From CAWARU01 sp963784575 (lineage in GTDB: Bacteria > Pseudomonadota > Gammaproteobacteria > UBA6186 > Azoamicaceae), in contig CAWARU010000001.1 in NCBI GenBank assembly GCA_963784575.1, positions 1,550,001 through 1,614,000 on the forward strand: 64,000 nt of DNA, given 5' to 3'. Positions 28,001 to 37,500 of the stretch are shown here, one piece after another (within the stretch, counting starts at the first letter, position 1; the number at the start of each line of letters is the position of its first letter). The position numbers and the translations under genes are program-made. Below the pieces are notes generated by a model that worked only from the letters and a program-made list of their open reading frames with translations, was not told the DNA's origin and ran no database searches.

Positions 28001-28608
28001 AGTTTTTGCTCCTTAATAGCATTTGGATCTGTGGTTTCTGTTGCGTCTGTGGCGTTAGTAGTGGTATTCGTAGCATTTGTGATATCCATGGGATTGGCGG
28101 CATCTTTATCCTCTTTGGGAGCGGATCCTCCTTCTGAACTCACTTGATTCGCGACAAATTTTGAAATCAGTTGTTCTAATACAACAGCAGAATCCGTATT
28201 ATCGACGGTAATGACGCTGCCCTCTTGCAAGAAATTTTTCTCGGAAAAGCCCGGGGAAAGCGCAATGTAGTTATCGCCAAGCAATCCTGCTGTCATGATG
28301 CTGGCACGCGTGTCGACGGGCAATTTGCCGCCTAAGCGTTTGGGATCAATTATCATGATGACTTCTGCATCAAAAGAAGTTGGATCGAGCACTACGCTGA
28401 CAACACGTCCAACCACGACACCCGCTACGGATACTTTTGCCCGCACTTTCAATCCACCAATGTTGCTGAATGCTGCTCTAACTTGGTAACCTGATTCTTT
28501 TTGGAAAAAATTACCCATCCCGCTTACTTGAAGTGCAAGCATCAGCAATGCAGCAATGCCTGCCACCATAAAAGCGCCGACGGAAATTTCCACCGTTTTC
28601 ATTTTCAT
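27997..28608 (-). CDS. mlaD: MCE-domain protein MlaD
   Basis: Inner-membrane anchored, periplasmic hexameric ring that binds phospholipid. One N-terminal membrane helix (VGAFMVAGIAALLMLALQV) is followed by the MCE domain (VRAAFSNIGGLKVRAKVSVAGVVVGRV and DSFDAEVIMIID-like pattern). The C-terminal 50 residues form a Thr/Asn/Asp-rich low-complexity tail (DITNATNTTTNATDATETT) beyond the normal MCE core. The mlaC start overlaps its stop. Confidence 0.95.
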   Translation of the reverse strand: MKMKTVEISVGAFMVAGIAALLMLALQVSGMGNFFQKESGYQVRAAFSNIGGLKVRAKVSVAGVVVGRVVSVVLDPTSFDAEVIMIIDPKRLGGKLPVDTRASIMTAGLLGDNYIALSPGFSEKNFLQEGSVITVDNTDSAVVLEQLISKFVANQVSSEGGSAPKEDKDAANPMDITNATNTTTNATDATETTDPNAIKEQKL

Positions 28609-28609
28609 A

Positions 28610-29398
28610 TCAAAATTCCTTAAACATCACAGCTGTTAAGAAGAAATCTAGTCCTAATACTGCAAGGGAGGAATATACTACCGTTCTGGTAGTGGCTCTG
28701 GCAATACCATCCGCAGTTGGAGGACAATCGATGCCTTGAAAAACCGCTATCCAAGTGACTACGGCACCAAACACCATGCTTTTAATGATACCATTTAAAA
28801 TATCGGCACCAAATTGTACATTTGCTTGCATATTGGCCCAAAAGGCGCCGTTATCTACGCCAAGCCATTCTACCCCAACCATGTAGCCACCCCAAATGGC
28901 AACTGCCGTAAAAATAATGGTTAATATGGGGAGTGAAATCTGTCCTGCCCAAAATCTCGGAGCAATAACGCGGCGCAAGGGATCAACGCCCATCATCTCC
29001 ATAGAAGATAATTGTTCTGTTGTTTTCATTAAACCAATTTCAGCAGTTAAAGCTGAACCTGCGCGCCCTGCAAATAATAAGGCTCCTACTACCGGTCCGA
29101 GTTCTCGCACCAAACTCAAAGCGATGAGTTGACCCAAAGCATATTCAGCACCAAATCGCACTAAGATGGTGTATCCTTGCAGCCCTAATACCATACCAAT
29201 AAAAAGGCCGGAGAGCACCATGATAATGAGCGAAAGAACACCTACGTAATAAAGCTGTTGTATCAATCTCCAAAATGAATTGGGAAATTCAGGCCAGCTC
29301 GCTAAAGATTGATATAAAAAAAGAGAAGTTCGTCCGGCATCTTTAAAAAAATGAATGCCAACACGACCCAAATGTTGGACGCGCCTAAGATAGATCAT
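28610..29398 (-). CDS. mlaE: Phospholipid transporter permease MlaE
   Basis: The integral membrane permease of the Mla complex. It matches E. coli MlaE nearly throughout: RQLYY-type start region, VLSGLFIGMVLGLQGY, ALLFAGRAGSALTAEIGLM and SMEMMGVDPLRRVIAPRFWA. I place the start at ATG 29398 from alignment with the family; an upstream ATG at 29461 would add 21 residues inside mlaF and looks spurious. Its 5' end overlaps the end of mlaF by 14 bases. mlaD begins two bases after its stop. Confidence 0.95.
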   Translation of the reverse strand: MIYLRRVQHLGRVGIHFFKDAGRTSLFLYQSLASWPEFPNSFWRLIQQLYYVGVLSLIIMVLSGLFIGMVLGLQGYTILVRFGAEYALGQLIALSLVRELGPVVGALLFAGRAGSALTAEIGLMKTTEQLSSMEMMGVDPLRRVIAPRFWAGQISLPILTIIFTAVAIWGGYMVGVEWLGVDNGAFWANMQANVQFGADILNGIIKSMVFGAVVTWIAVFQGIDCPPTADGIARATTRTVVYSSLAVLGLDFFLTAVMFKEF

Positions 29399-30209
29399 CT
29401 TGCGCCCCCCATAAATCATTTTGATATTCCTGTGCAGGGTAATGGAAAGGCACGGGTCCATCGGGCAACCCCCGCATAAATTGCTGCACCCAACCCTTGT
29501 TATCTTCCTTCATTAAATCCTCAGGCACGCCTTCACCCACAACATTCCCATCTGCTATCAAATAGACATAATCGGCTATAGTGATTGTTTCATGAACATC
29601 ATGAGAAACAATAATGGTGGTGAGACCTAAAGCATCATTTAATAATCGAATCAGTTTCACTAAAACGCCCATTGTAATTGGATCTTGGCCGGTAAAAGGC
29701 TCATCAAACATGATGAGGCTTGGATCAAGCGCCAAGGCCCGGGCCAATGCAACACGTCTTGCCATCCCTCCAGATAACTCAGAGGGCATTAACTCGCGGG
29801 CACCTCGGAGACCTACTGCCTGAAGCTTCATTAAAACGAGATCCCGTATCATGCTTTCTGGTAACTTGGTATGTTCTCGAAATGGAAAAGCGACATTCTC
29901 AAAAACGCTAAGATCGGAGAATAACGCACCACTTTGAAACAGCATACCCATTTGTCTTCTGACTTCATAAAGTTTGTCCCGAGACAAGGCAGGTATATGT
30001 TCGCCAAATGCCAAGAGTGTACCTGAATCAGGCCTTAATTGTCCTCCAATGAGTCGAAGCAAGGTGGTTTTACCCGCGCCACTCGGGCCCATCACCGCGG
30101 TGATTTTACCTTTTTTCACCCGAATATTGATTTTATCGAATATTAAGCGGCTATTGCGTTTAAAACGCAGGTCATGAATTTCAACCAAGTTATCTGAATT
30201 TTGCTTCAT
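29385..30209 (-). CDS. mlaF: Phospholipid transporter ATPase MlaF
   Basis: The cytoplasmic ABC ATPase that powers phospholipid trafficking between inner and outer membranes, keeping outer-membrane lipid asymmetry. Walker A GPSGAGKTTLLR, signature LSGGMARRVALARAL, Walker B LIMFDEPFTGQDP and the switch histidine in SHDVHE are all intact. The length of 274 aa is normal. First gene of mlaFEDCB-murA; the promoter should lie in the 406-base gap upstream, shared with the divergent MFS gene. Confidence 0.97.
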   Translation of the reverse strand: MKQNSDNLVEIHDLRFKRNSRLIFDKINIRVKKGKITAVMGPSGAGKTTLLRLIGGQLRPDSGTLLAFGEHIPALSRDKLYEVRRQMGMLFQSGALFSDLSVFENVAFPFREHTKLPESMIRDLVLMKLQAVGLRGARELMPSELSGGMARRVALARALALDPSLIMFDEPFTGQDPITMGVLVKLIRLLNDALGLTTIIVSHDVHETITIADYVYLIADGNVVGEGVPEDLMKEDNKGWVQQFMRGLPDGPVPFHYPAQEYQNDLWGAQDDLS

Positions 30210-30615
30210 AGCTCAACTAATACGTACTACTCATAAATAAACAAATAAACAAACATAAACTGCAACACGTTACATTACTTAACCTAGATCTATTTGGAAG
30301 ATCCATTGCTCTGTATTTTACAGGAAATCAATCTATAGATGTATAAATAAATATCGGTATCTAACATAATTTTCTACAATCGAGTTACTAGAATACTTGA
30401 CCATGAACCTTTCATCAAGTATTCATCAAATATAGGATTCATTTTTTATATGTTCCCTTATCCACTCACTTATCCGATCCCTTATCCGTTCCCTTATCCG
30501 TTCCCTTAATTGTCCACTTATAAGCTCGAATATGAGTTTACATTAATATTTTTATTCAAATTATTGAGATATGATGATAAAATTGATTAAGTAATTAAAT
30601 AAGGTATTTAGTGAT
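30210..30615. other. Divergent intergenic region between mlaF and the MFS gene
   Basis: AT-rich, without a gene. It contains the 12-bp tandem repeat described separately at 30452-30511. Promoters for both neighbours presumably lie here, but I cannot assign convincing -35/-10 pairs. Confidence 0.4.
30452..30511. repeat. 12-bp tandem repeat (unit near GTTCCCTTATCC), five copies
   Basis: Five consecutive 12-base units, two of them identical and the others with one to four changes, 105-165 bases before the ATG of the MFS gene. Noncoding. The period is not a helical multiple, and I see no palindrome within the unit. Confidence 0.75.
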
Positions 30616-31944
30616 ATGTCAGAATCTATACTGAAATCAGCCCCTGAACATAAATTACTCTCAAAAACAACCATTACCGCCACCCTAGGTACCTTATTGG
30701 AATGGGCTGAATATACTTTCTTCGCCTACATGGCAGATCAACTCTCGAATTTTTTCTTTGATATCCAAGATGCCAATTTGGCACGTTTAAAGACTTATGG
30801 CATTTTTGCCACCAGTTATTTCATGCGGCCATTAGGGGCAATTCTTTTTGGTACCCTTGGCGATAAAATGGGACGAAAACCCGCCTTGATGAGTTCAATG
30901 CTCTTGATGGGCATCGCAACAGTCTCTATTGGTTGTTTACCAACCTATGCAGAAGTTGGCAGCCTCGCCGCTATCCTGCTCTTAGTCTGCAGATTGTTAC
31001 AAGGCATTGCTGTCGGCGGAGAGTTTCACGGCGCCATTACCTTCTTACATGAACACGCTGAAAAACGTCCATTTTTCATTGGTTCTTTTGCTCCTTTCGC
31101 GGCCGCAGGAGGTATGGCGATTGGATCTTTTGCTGCTACGCTCACACTGCTTCCCGGTGCCCCCGCGTGGTCCTGGCGTATCCCATTCCTCTGCAGTGGT
31201 TTTCTCTGTCTTTTAGCTCTCTATTTGCGATCGAATATTGAAGAAACGCAGCCCTTTCAACGCGCAAAAAGAGAAAAAAGGCTGGTACAAAATCCTATTT
31301 TCAAAGTCTTTAAAGAACAAAAGAAAGCATTACTGTTAACTGCCTGCATTTCAATATTCGTGGCAGTTTATGTGTATATTGGTAATATATTCTTTAAAAT
31401 AACTTGCATCAATGTTGGCGGATTACGCCCTGAAATTGCTTCTCAAATTGTCACCTTCGGGCAAGTTCTAGCAGCTTGTTTGATATTAATTTGCGGTAGA
31501 TTTGCGGACAAAATCGGCGGCAAGCGAATGTGCCTCACCGGGCTAACCCTCGCTATAATTGCAGGTCCTATCATATTGGCTACTGCACAGACCGGTGATG
31601 TTCTTTTAACTATTTCTGGACAAGTGCTCTATGCCATCGTGAATGGACTGGTCAGCAGTTCTATGATGACTCTCTTAATGCAAGAATTTCACACCGAAAC
31701 ACGTTATTCAGGAAGTGCTTTCGGTTGGAGTATTTCTGCAGCTATTTTTGGCGGCACTGCTTTAATGGTTGCAGATATTCTCATGAATCAGTTAGGTTTA
31801 AATTTCGGACCTGGTCTTTATATTTCTTTGGCTTCCGGTATTGCCGCAATAGCAATACTGATGACGTCCACACCCAGTAAACACAGCACCCTTGCTAACT
31901 CTATCCTGGAACGCCCTTCTATGGGGAATCTCGCAAACGGATGA
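30616..31944 (+). CDS. MFS transporter, metabolite:H+ symporter (MHS/ProP-like) family
   Basis: Twelve hydrophobic segments over 442 residues. Family signatures: the loop 2-3 motif GTLGDKMGRKPALM preceded by RPLGAILFG, GGEFHGAITFLHEHA, and RSNIEETQPF after TM6, all typical of ProP/KgtP-like symporters. The substrate is probably an organic acid, proline or betaine, but cannot be specified. The decayed transporter at 12773 belongs to the same family, so the genome once had at least two copies. It is followed by two tRNA genes on the opposite strand. Confidence 0.88.
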   Translation: MSESILKSAPEHKLLSKTTITATLGTLLEWAEYTFFAYMADQLSNFFFDIQDANLARLKTYGIFATSYFMRPLGAILFGTLGDKMGRKPALMSSMLLMGIATVSIGCLPTYAEVGSLAAILLLVCRLLQGIAVGGEFHGAITFLHEHAEKRPFFIGSFAPFAAAGGMAIGSFAATLTLLPGAPAWSWRIPFLCSGFLCLLALYLRSNIEETQPFQRAKREKRLVQNPIFKVFKEQKKALLLTACISIFVAVYVYIGNIFFKITCINVGGLRPEIASQIVTFGQVLAACLILICGRFADKIGGKRMCLTGLTLAIIAGPIILATAQTGDVLLTISGQVLYAIVNGLVSSSMMTLLMQEFHTETRYSGSAFGWSISAAIFGGTALMVADILMNQLGLNFGPGLYISLASGIAAIAILMTSTPSKHSTLANSILERPSMGNLANG

Positions 31945-31985
31945 TCCAAATTCATCGAAAGTGTTACTTAATTAAAATTGAAAGT

Positions 31986-32062
31986 TGGCGCGCCCGGAGA
32001 GATTCGAACTCCCGACCGCCTGGTTCGTAGCCAGGTACTCTATCCAACTGAGCTACGGGCGC
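31986..32062 (-). tRNA. tRNA-Arg (anticodon ACG)
   Basis: On the minus strand a complete 77-base cloverleaf is visible. The acceptor arms GCGCCCG and CGGGCGC pair perfectly, the anticodon arm is CCTGG-CTACGAA-CCAGG, the TpsiC arm contains GTTCGAATC, and CCA is encoded. The ACG anticodon (read as ICG) decodes CGU, CGC and CGA. tRNA-Ser lies 24 bases away in the same orientation. Confidence 0.97.
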
Positions 32063-32086
32063 GTATAACGTATTAAACTATATCAT

Positions 32087-32178
32087 TGGCGGAGAGAGAG
32101 GGATTCGAACCCTCGATGGAGTTTTAGCCCCATACTCCCTTAGCAGGGGAGCGCCTTCAGCCTCTCGGCCATCTCTCC
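32087..32178 (-). tRNA. tRNA-Ser (anticodon GCT)
   Basis: A 92-base type II tRNA with a long variable arm. The acceptor arm is GGAGAGA/TCTCTCC, the anticodon loop carries GCT between CTCCC and GGGAG, the TpsiC arm contains GTTCGAATC, and CCA is encoded. It decodes AGC/AGU. It is probably co-transcribed with tRNA-Arg. Confidence 0.97.
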
Positions 32179-32451
32179 ATGCAAGAAATCAGGAAACAAG
32201 TACCTGCTTCCTGAACGCATTAAAGCGTGGATTTTATCATGATTTGTGGAGAATAGCCAAAAGAAGATAGCAAGAAGGTAGGATAATGGTTTTATTTATT
32301 TTTATAACTAAATAATGGCTAGTGACTAGTAACTAGTAAATTGCTAGACGACTGCTAATAATAAATAATCTTTAACTCTTTATGGCTTATTAAAACTTAG
32401 AAGATAGGATACATTATGTCTGAACTAGTTCACATTAAGATATGCAAGTCT

Positions 32452-32736
32452 TTACTCTTCTTCATCGTGATCTGAAGAACTTTTATCAGAACCATGCGAG
32501 CCAGCCTCTGATCCTGAACCACTTCTAGCATGTCCACCCTGTGATGATTCAAGATGCTGCAATTTAGCCAGTTTTTCTCTTTGAATTCTTTGATAAATTT
32601 CTTCGCGATGCACTCCAACATCCTTAGGCGCGTTCACACCGATTCGAACTTGGTTTCCTTTAACGCCCAATACAGTAATGGTGACATCATCACCCACCAT
32701 CAATGATTCACCGACACGTCTTGTTAGAATTAACAT
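32452..32736 (-). CDS. csrA: Carbon storage regulator CsrA with extended C-terminal tail
   Basis: A global post-transcriptional regulator that binds GGA motifs in mRNA leaders; in Legionella and Coxiella it governs the switch between replicative and transmissive phases. The core MLILTRRVGESLMVGDDVTITVLGVKGNQVRIGVNAPKDV-type sequence is intact, including the RNA-binding VHREEIYQRIQ region. After residue 60 a 30-residue Ser/Gly/His/Asp tail (ending DHDEEE) follows, which is longer than usual. The start is supported by GGAG upstream. It lies downstream of lysC on the same strand, in the order found in many Legionellales and other gammaproteobacteria. Confidence 0.95.
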   Translation of the reverse strand: MLILTRRVGESLMVGDDVTITVLGVKGNQVRIGVNAPKDVGVHREEIYQRIQREKLAKLQHLESSQGGHARSGSGSEAGSHGSDKSSSDHDEEE

Positions 32737-32742
32737 TGCCCA

Positions 32743-32796
32743 TCTCCTTTTTAGTCCTCTTGTCCTTTCGTCTTGTCATTTCGTCATTTTGTCCTG
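32743..32796 (-). promoter_or_regulatory. csrA leader with four GGA motifs, possible CsrA autoregulation
   Basis: On the minus strand the leader carries ACAGGACA, AAAGGACA, AGAGGACT and the ribosome site AAAGGAGA within about 50 bases before the csrA start. GGA is the core of CsrA sites, and E. coli csrA is autoregulated through several such sites. The stretch is also a degenerate GTC/TTT repeat, so the motifs may be a by-product of low complexity. Confidence 0.4.
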
Positions 32797-32848
32797 TCGT
32801 CATAAAACCCTTTCGTCATATTTATGACGCTTCCCTTTCCTAATGATC

Positions 32849-34078
32849 TCAAGCTACAGCCTCGACTCCCAATTGAAAAGCTTGATGCAAGGCACGAACA
32901 CCTTGCTCTAAATACTTTTCGTCAATAATCACAGAAACTTTAATTTCAGATGATGAAACCATTTGAATATTAATGCCCTCTCCCCCCAAAACCTGGAACA
33001 TTTTACTGGCTATGCCTGCATGAGAACGGAGACCTAGGCCAACCAATGATAATTTTGCAATCTCTTTGTCAGCAGTAGTGCCAGCCGCACCCAACTGTTT
33101 GGCAAGATTTTCAATGATTATCTTGCCCTGATGGAAATCTCGCTGATGCACTGTAAAACCCAAATCTGTCTTTGCGCCTGAAAGAAGATTCTGCATAATC
33201 ATATCCACTTCAATATGGGCATCGCTGATAGGTTTTAAAACTGTTGCAGCAACACCTGGCACATCTGGAATACCATGAATCACTAATTTGGCTTCATCAC
33301 GATTAAAGGCGATGCCAGAAACTGCCGGCCGTCGATCCAAATTTTCTTCCTGCGTCGTAATAAGAGTCCCAGGGCCCTGTTGAAAAGTAGACAGCACTCG
33401 CACAGGTACATTATATTTTCCTGCAAATTCAACCGCCCTTATTTGCATTACTTTTGCGCCTTGGCTCGATAATTCCAACATTTCCTCGAAAGTGACTTGC
33501 GTCATTCTTCTTGCTTCTGGAACCATTCTGGGGTCTGCCGTATAAACGCCATCCACGTCGGTAAATATTTGACATTCATCGGCATTCAAGGCTGCGGCCA
33601 GTGCGACTGCAGTGGTATCAGAACCACCTCTGCCTAAGGTCGTAATATTTCCAAATGAATCCATTCCCTGAAATCCCGCTACAACAACGACTCTCCCTTC
33701 GGACAGATCATTGCGAATTTTACTACTTTCAATACCTAAAATTCTGGCTTTCGTATGGGCCCCATCTGTGCGTATATGCACCTGAGATCCGGTATAAGAT
33801 CGAGCCGGGCAGCCTTTTTCGATTAAAGCCATACTCAAAAGAGCAATGGAAACCTGCTCACCCGTCGCTAACAAAACATCTGATTCTCTAGGATCTGGAC
33901 TCGCGCTTAATTTCTGTGCCATGCCGACCAAACGATCGGTTTCGCCGTTCATTGCCGAAACAACAACGACTAGATCATTTCCTTTATTACGCGATTCACG
34001 GACTTTATCAGCAACATATTGAATGCGCTCGATATTGCCAACCGATGTACCACCATATTTTTGTACTATTAAGGCCAT
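32849..34078 (-). CDS. lysC: Aspartate kinase
   Basis: Phosphorylates aspartate, the first step towards lysine, threonine, methionine and diaminopimelate. It starts ALIVQKYGGTSVGNIERI, the aspartokinase nucleotide-binding signature. TDVDGVYTADPRMVPEA lies mid-protein, and two ACT domains fill the last 150 residues (AKLVIHGIPDVPGVAATVLKP and LVGLGLRSHAGIASKMFQVL). The length of 409 aa is that of the monofunctional type. csrA follows 112 bases downstream. Confidence 0.96.
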   Translation of the reverse strand: MALIVQKYGGTSVGNIERIQYVADKVRESRNKGNDLVVVVSAMNGETDRLVGMAQKLSASPDPRESDVLLATGEQVSIALLSMALIEKGCPARSYTGSQVHIRTDGAHTKARILGIESSKIRNDLSEGRVVVVAGFQGMDSFGNITTLGRGGSDTTAVALAAALNADECQIFTDVDGVYTADPRMVPEARRMTQVTFEEMLELSSQGAKVMQIRAVEFAGKYNVPVRVLSTFQQGPGTLITTQEENLDRRPAVSGIAFNRDEAKLVIHGIPDVPGVAATVLKPISDAHIEVDMIMQNLLSGAKTDLGFTVHQRDFHQGKIIIENLAKQLGAAGTTADKEIAKLSLVGLGLRSHAGIASKMFQVLGGEGINIQMVSSSEIKVSVIIDEKYLEQGVRALHQAFQLGVEAVA

Positions 34079-34504
34079 ATTCTTAACAAGCCTAAAAAGG
34101 TCCTAATTATTCCACAATTAAGGGTTGCTTCGCAACCAGGATTATTACCATACGGTAACATTTTTTGAAACACTAATAATAGTTCTATTGCTTCATACTA
34201 TTTCAAGTTCAAGTCTTGTTCAAAAATTTGTACAAGATTTGTGCAAGATTTGATCAAGTACCTTATTCATGAACTTGTTCAAGCCTTGTATACTATTCAT
34301 CTCTTCTCTTTCATCTCTATAGTCATGTCGACCAATTATAAGCCTTGCTTTAGGTTTTGGTTATACAGCAAACAAATAAATTACTTGTGTTTGAAGATCG
34401 AATAGGTCATAATAGCATCTTATCCGATGTTATCTGATGTCATAGTTGATAATTTAATTTCATAATTCAAACTTACGAGTGTAATAACACGATTAGGCAC
34501 TACT
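34079..34504. other. Divergent intergenic region between lysC and the F-box gene
   Basis: A 426-base AT-rich gap. It holds the phased TTGNNCAA array described at 34216-34282 and no reading frame of interest. Confidence 0.5.
34216..34282. promoter_or_regulatory. Phased array of TTGNNCAA palindromes
   Basis: Five TTGNNCAA octamers begin at 34216, 34228, 34239, 34250 and 34275. The first four are spaced 12, 11 and 11 bases, about one helical turn, and the middle ones share the longer unit TTGNNCAAGAT. Such an array could be a multi-site operator for the divergent lysC and F-box genes. No regulator is known; this is inference from pattern alone. Confidence 0.5.
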
Positions 34505-37500
34505 ATGAGTACTACCCCGAACGCCATACAGGAACCTACTGGAACAACTACTGAAATAACTGCTGGCACAAAAGAAATCAAGGACACTCTAGAGCAAGAA
34601 GAGATCCAAGAGTCTTTAGAGAGCAGAGGATCCAAAGAAAACTTGGAGCAAAAAGAATCTAAAGAGCGACTGGAACAACCTTCTTCTGCTCTCCAATCAC
34701 CCGATATCCTGCTTGAGGTTTTATTTAAAAATGATCATATCTGCAATTTATACCTGGCAGATGAAGCATATATTATGCCTGGCGGAGTGCTCGAAGCTCT
34801 TTATGGAACGCGGTTCTTAGAAGTTTTCCTTAAGAATGGAGAATCAAAATTAAAAAGAGGCACTAAAAATCATCATTTTATTTCTTTATGGTCTCTCTTG
34901 AAAACGGATCTTAAAATTTCCGATCCAAGAATGGTAGATTCTATCTTTACTCCTGACCCTTTTGCCCCAACCTCTACAAGTACACAAGATAAATCTCTTA
35001 GTAAATCTCCCAAAGATGATGCAATCCAAAAAATATCTCGGGAAATTGCAAAACCCTTAAAACATATCAGAATTATCACAGACATTCCTAAGGACATACT
35101 GCAGCAAATCATGCTCCTTCTTGATCCTAACGATTTTGCCGCTCTTTCTTGTGCTTCGACTCAATCGTTTATAGCAAGCACTGAGAACACTCTCTATTTT
35201 GCGAGATTTCTCAAAAAAAATGTCTATAAGGGTCATTTTTATATCCCAGAAGAATTACTCAGACCCCCATTTGAACAGCAACGGAATAATCATTTATTGC
35301 GCCGCTGGAGCAGGCTGATTGCATTGCAACAATGGTACAAAGATGAACACGATCTTTTTAAAGAAAGCATCAAACTACCTTATTATTTTGAAGAAGACAA
35401 TGAACAAGAGGCTTGGTATAAAAAAGAAACTGAATGGCAAAAACAACATTACTTGTATTTTGTTGCAAATAAAAAGCTCCCTTGCGGAATTTGCAATAAA
35501 GTAACTACTGTGGCAGAACATCATAAGCTTGAATGGACAAAAGATGAAGGTAATCCTTTTATGGCATGTATGGCATGTCAAGAACAATACCTTTGGACTC
35601 CTACTGAAGCCATCATACTTTGGGGCTTTACTGTAACTCAATTGTTGAGCATTCCGATGTGGTTTGGAAAAGAGGAACGTTTATTAATAGAAGAAGCTGA
35701 CCAAAGAAATTCAACAGCCTACTATTGTACAAGCGATCTGCTTGAATTCAGAAAAAGGCTGCCCATGATGAAATCAACCGCCCAATATATCAACGATGTA
35801 TTAGAAGAACCAATAGAGATCGAAATAAGTGAAAGATTATGGCATAGATCAAAAAATTTACCGCCAGAAATGAATGACTATGTCACTATTCATTACAAAA
35901 AAGAAAAAACAAGCAAGCAAATTACAAACAAAGAACCAGTAAGCTTTTTTAAAAAAATAGTTGCGACAATATTTCAACTTAAATCAAGTGATATCTCTGC
36001 ACAAGAAGTTACCAATATTCGATACTTCATTCGTTATAACCCCAGCAAATTCACGCATGCTTTGAAAATTAGCGCAACTCAACAATTAGATAGGTATAAA
36101 CAACAATCGGAACTTAGAATGCCTTTAATGAATATCGAGAACATTGCGAAGCAATTGAGCAAATATCCGGTGCAAGGCAGTTCTGGAACTCTAGAGGCTT
36201 TTAAAAACTTACAGCAAGGTCCTATTCGGCTTCCTCATTTTGGATTCCTAAACAATGTAGAAGATAAAAGGTGGGTATGGCATTTATTATGGATGTTTGA
36301 TTTTGCCACCCGCATAACGACCAGACTTGCGAGACTTCATTCTGAAAATAAAGCGCATGGAAATCTGTTAACTGAAATTCCAATGACTGAACTCAATTTG
36401 GGTCCTAACCATTTCTTCGATAAAACTTTCGAACAAAGTCCACAGTATAATTCTGAAACAGAATCACCTGCAAACGAATTGATAAATTGCGATATGATAC
36501 AACTTGGGAAGTTGATATCGAATTTGATCAAAAATCCTCTGCTTCAAATGTCGCAGGGGCATTCGCCAACAATGATAGAGTGGTGGGTAACTCCCCTCAT
36601 CACTTTGATTGAAGAAACACTCATCAATCCTTGCTTAGAACCAGAAAAATCAGAAGTCCACCGCGTAACCGCAGCTCAAATTGCACATCGACTTCTCTAT
36701 TGGAAGCTAGCTCTGGCAAAATTTATTGAAACAGAATTGAGTAAAAATGGACACATGGATCACCCTTATCATGCATGCCACTTTGTATCAGTCAATGGCT
36801 TCCAAGATTTGCATAAAAATCTGCGTCCCCATTTCTATTCTTTATTGAATGACTTCAGTCATGTTGGCACAAGAAACTCAAAATTCAATTGCATAGAGGT
36901 TAACAAACGTATTAATCATCAAGATATTGACCTTAAATTTTTTGAAACATCTACATCTATCAGTCTCGGAGCAAACTGTTTCCTGAACGCGGTTATTACT
37001 GAAAATCCAACTGCAATAATCTCTGCTTTTCCCATCATTAAAACTTTTTTCAGAACTTACATAATAAGACTGAAAACCGCCATGTTTCCAAGAAATTGGG
37101 ACAATCCTCATGAAATAGAAACTAGCAAAATGATTAGAATTCTGCGAACCTCCGATAAAGAATCTGTTCTGGCCTTTCAAAACAACAAAAGTAACTCTGC
37201 GACAAAAAAGAAACGCAATGAAACAGTTCTTTCGATATTCTGTACAGATAGTCTTTCTAATCGACATTTCTGGAGTAATCTTTTTACATACAAATGTTAC
37301 CCTGAAGCAGCTCTCCATGCCTGGGGTATTTCAACTTGGCTGGTGCACAAACCTGAAGTTCGCAAAAACTCCGCAATACCAGAGGTGATAGACTATCATG
37401 AACAAAGACATCCTTGGTCGGATTATCGTCATTGCCAAGGTAGTTTTTCACCCTCAAAAACTAAAGTTGCCATGGGACATAACTACCTCCAAGGTCGTTG

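Noticed and set aside
31980..32180. tRNA genes as an integration site for a mobile island
   Set aside because: No integrase gene or duplicated tRNA 3' end is visible nearby.
32430..32621. Minus-strand 63-codon frame overlapping csrA
   Set aside because: Shifted shadow of csrA.
34420..34635. Minus-strand 71-codon frame before the F-box gene
   Set aside because: Overlaps the F-box start on the other strand, no ribosome site, no domain.
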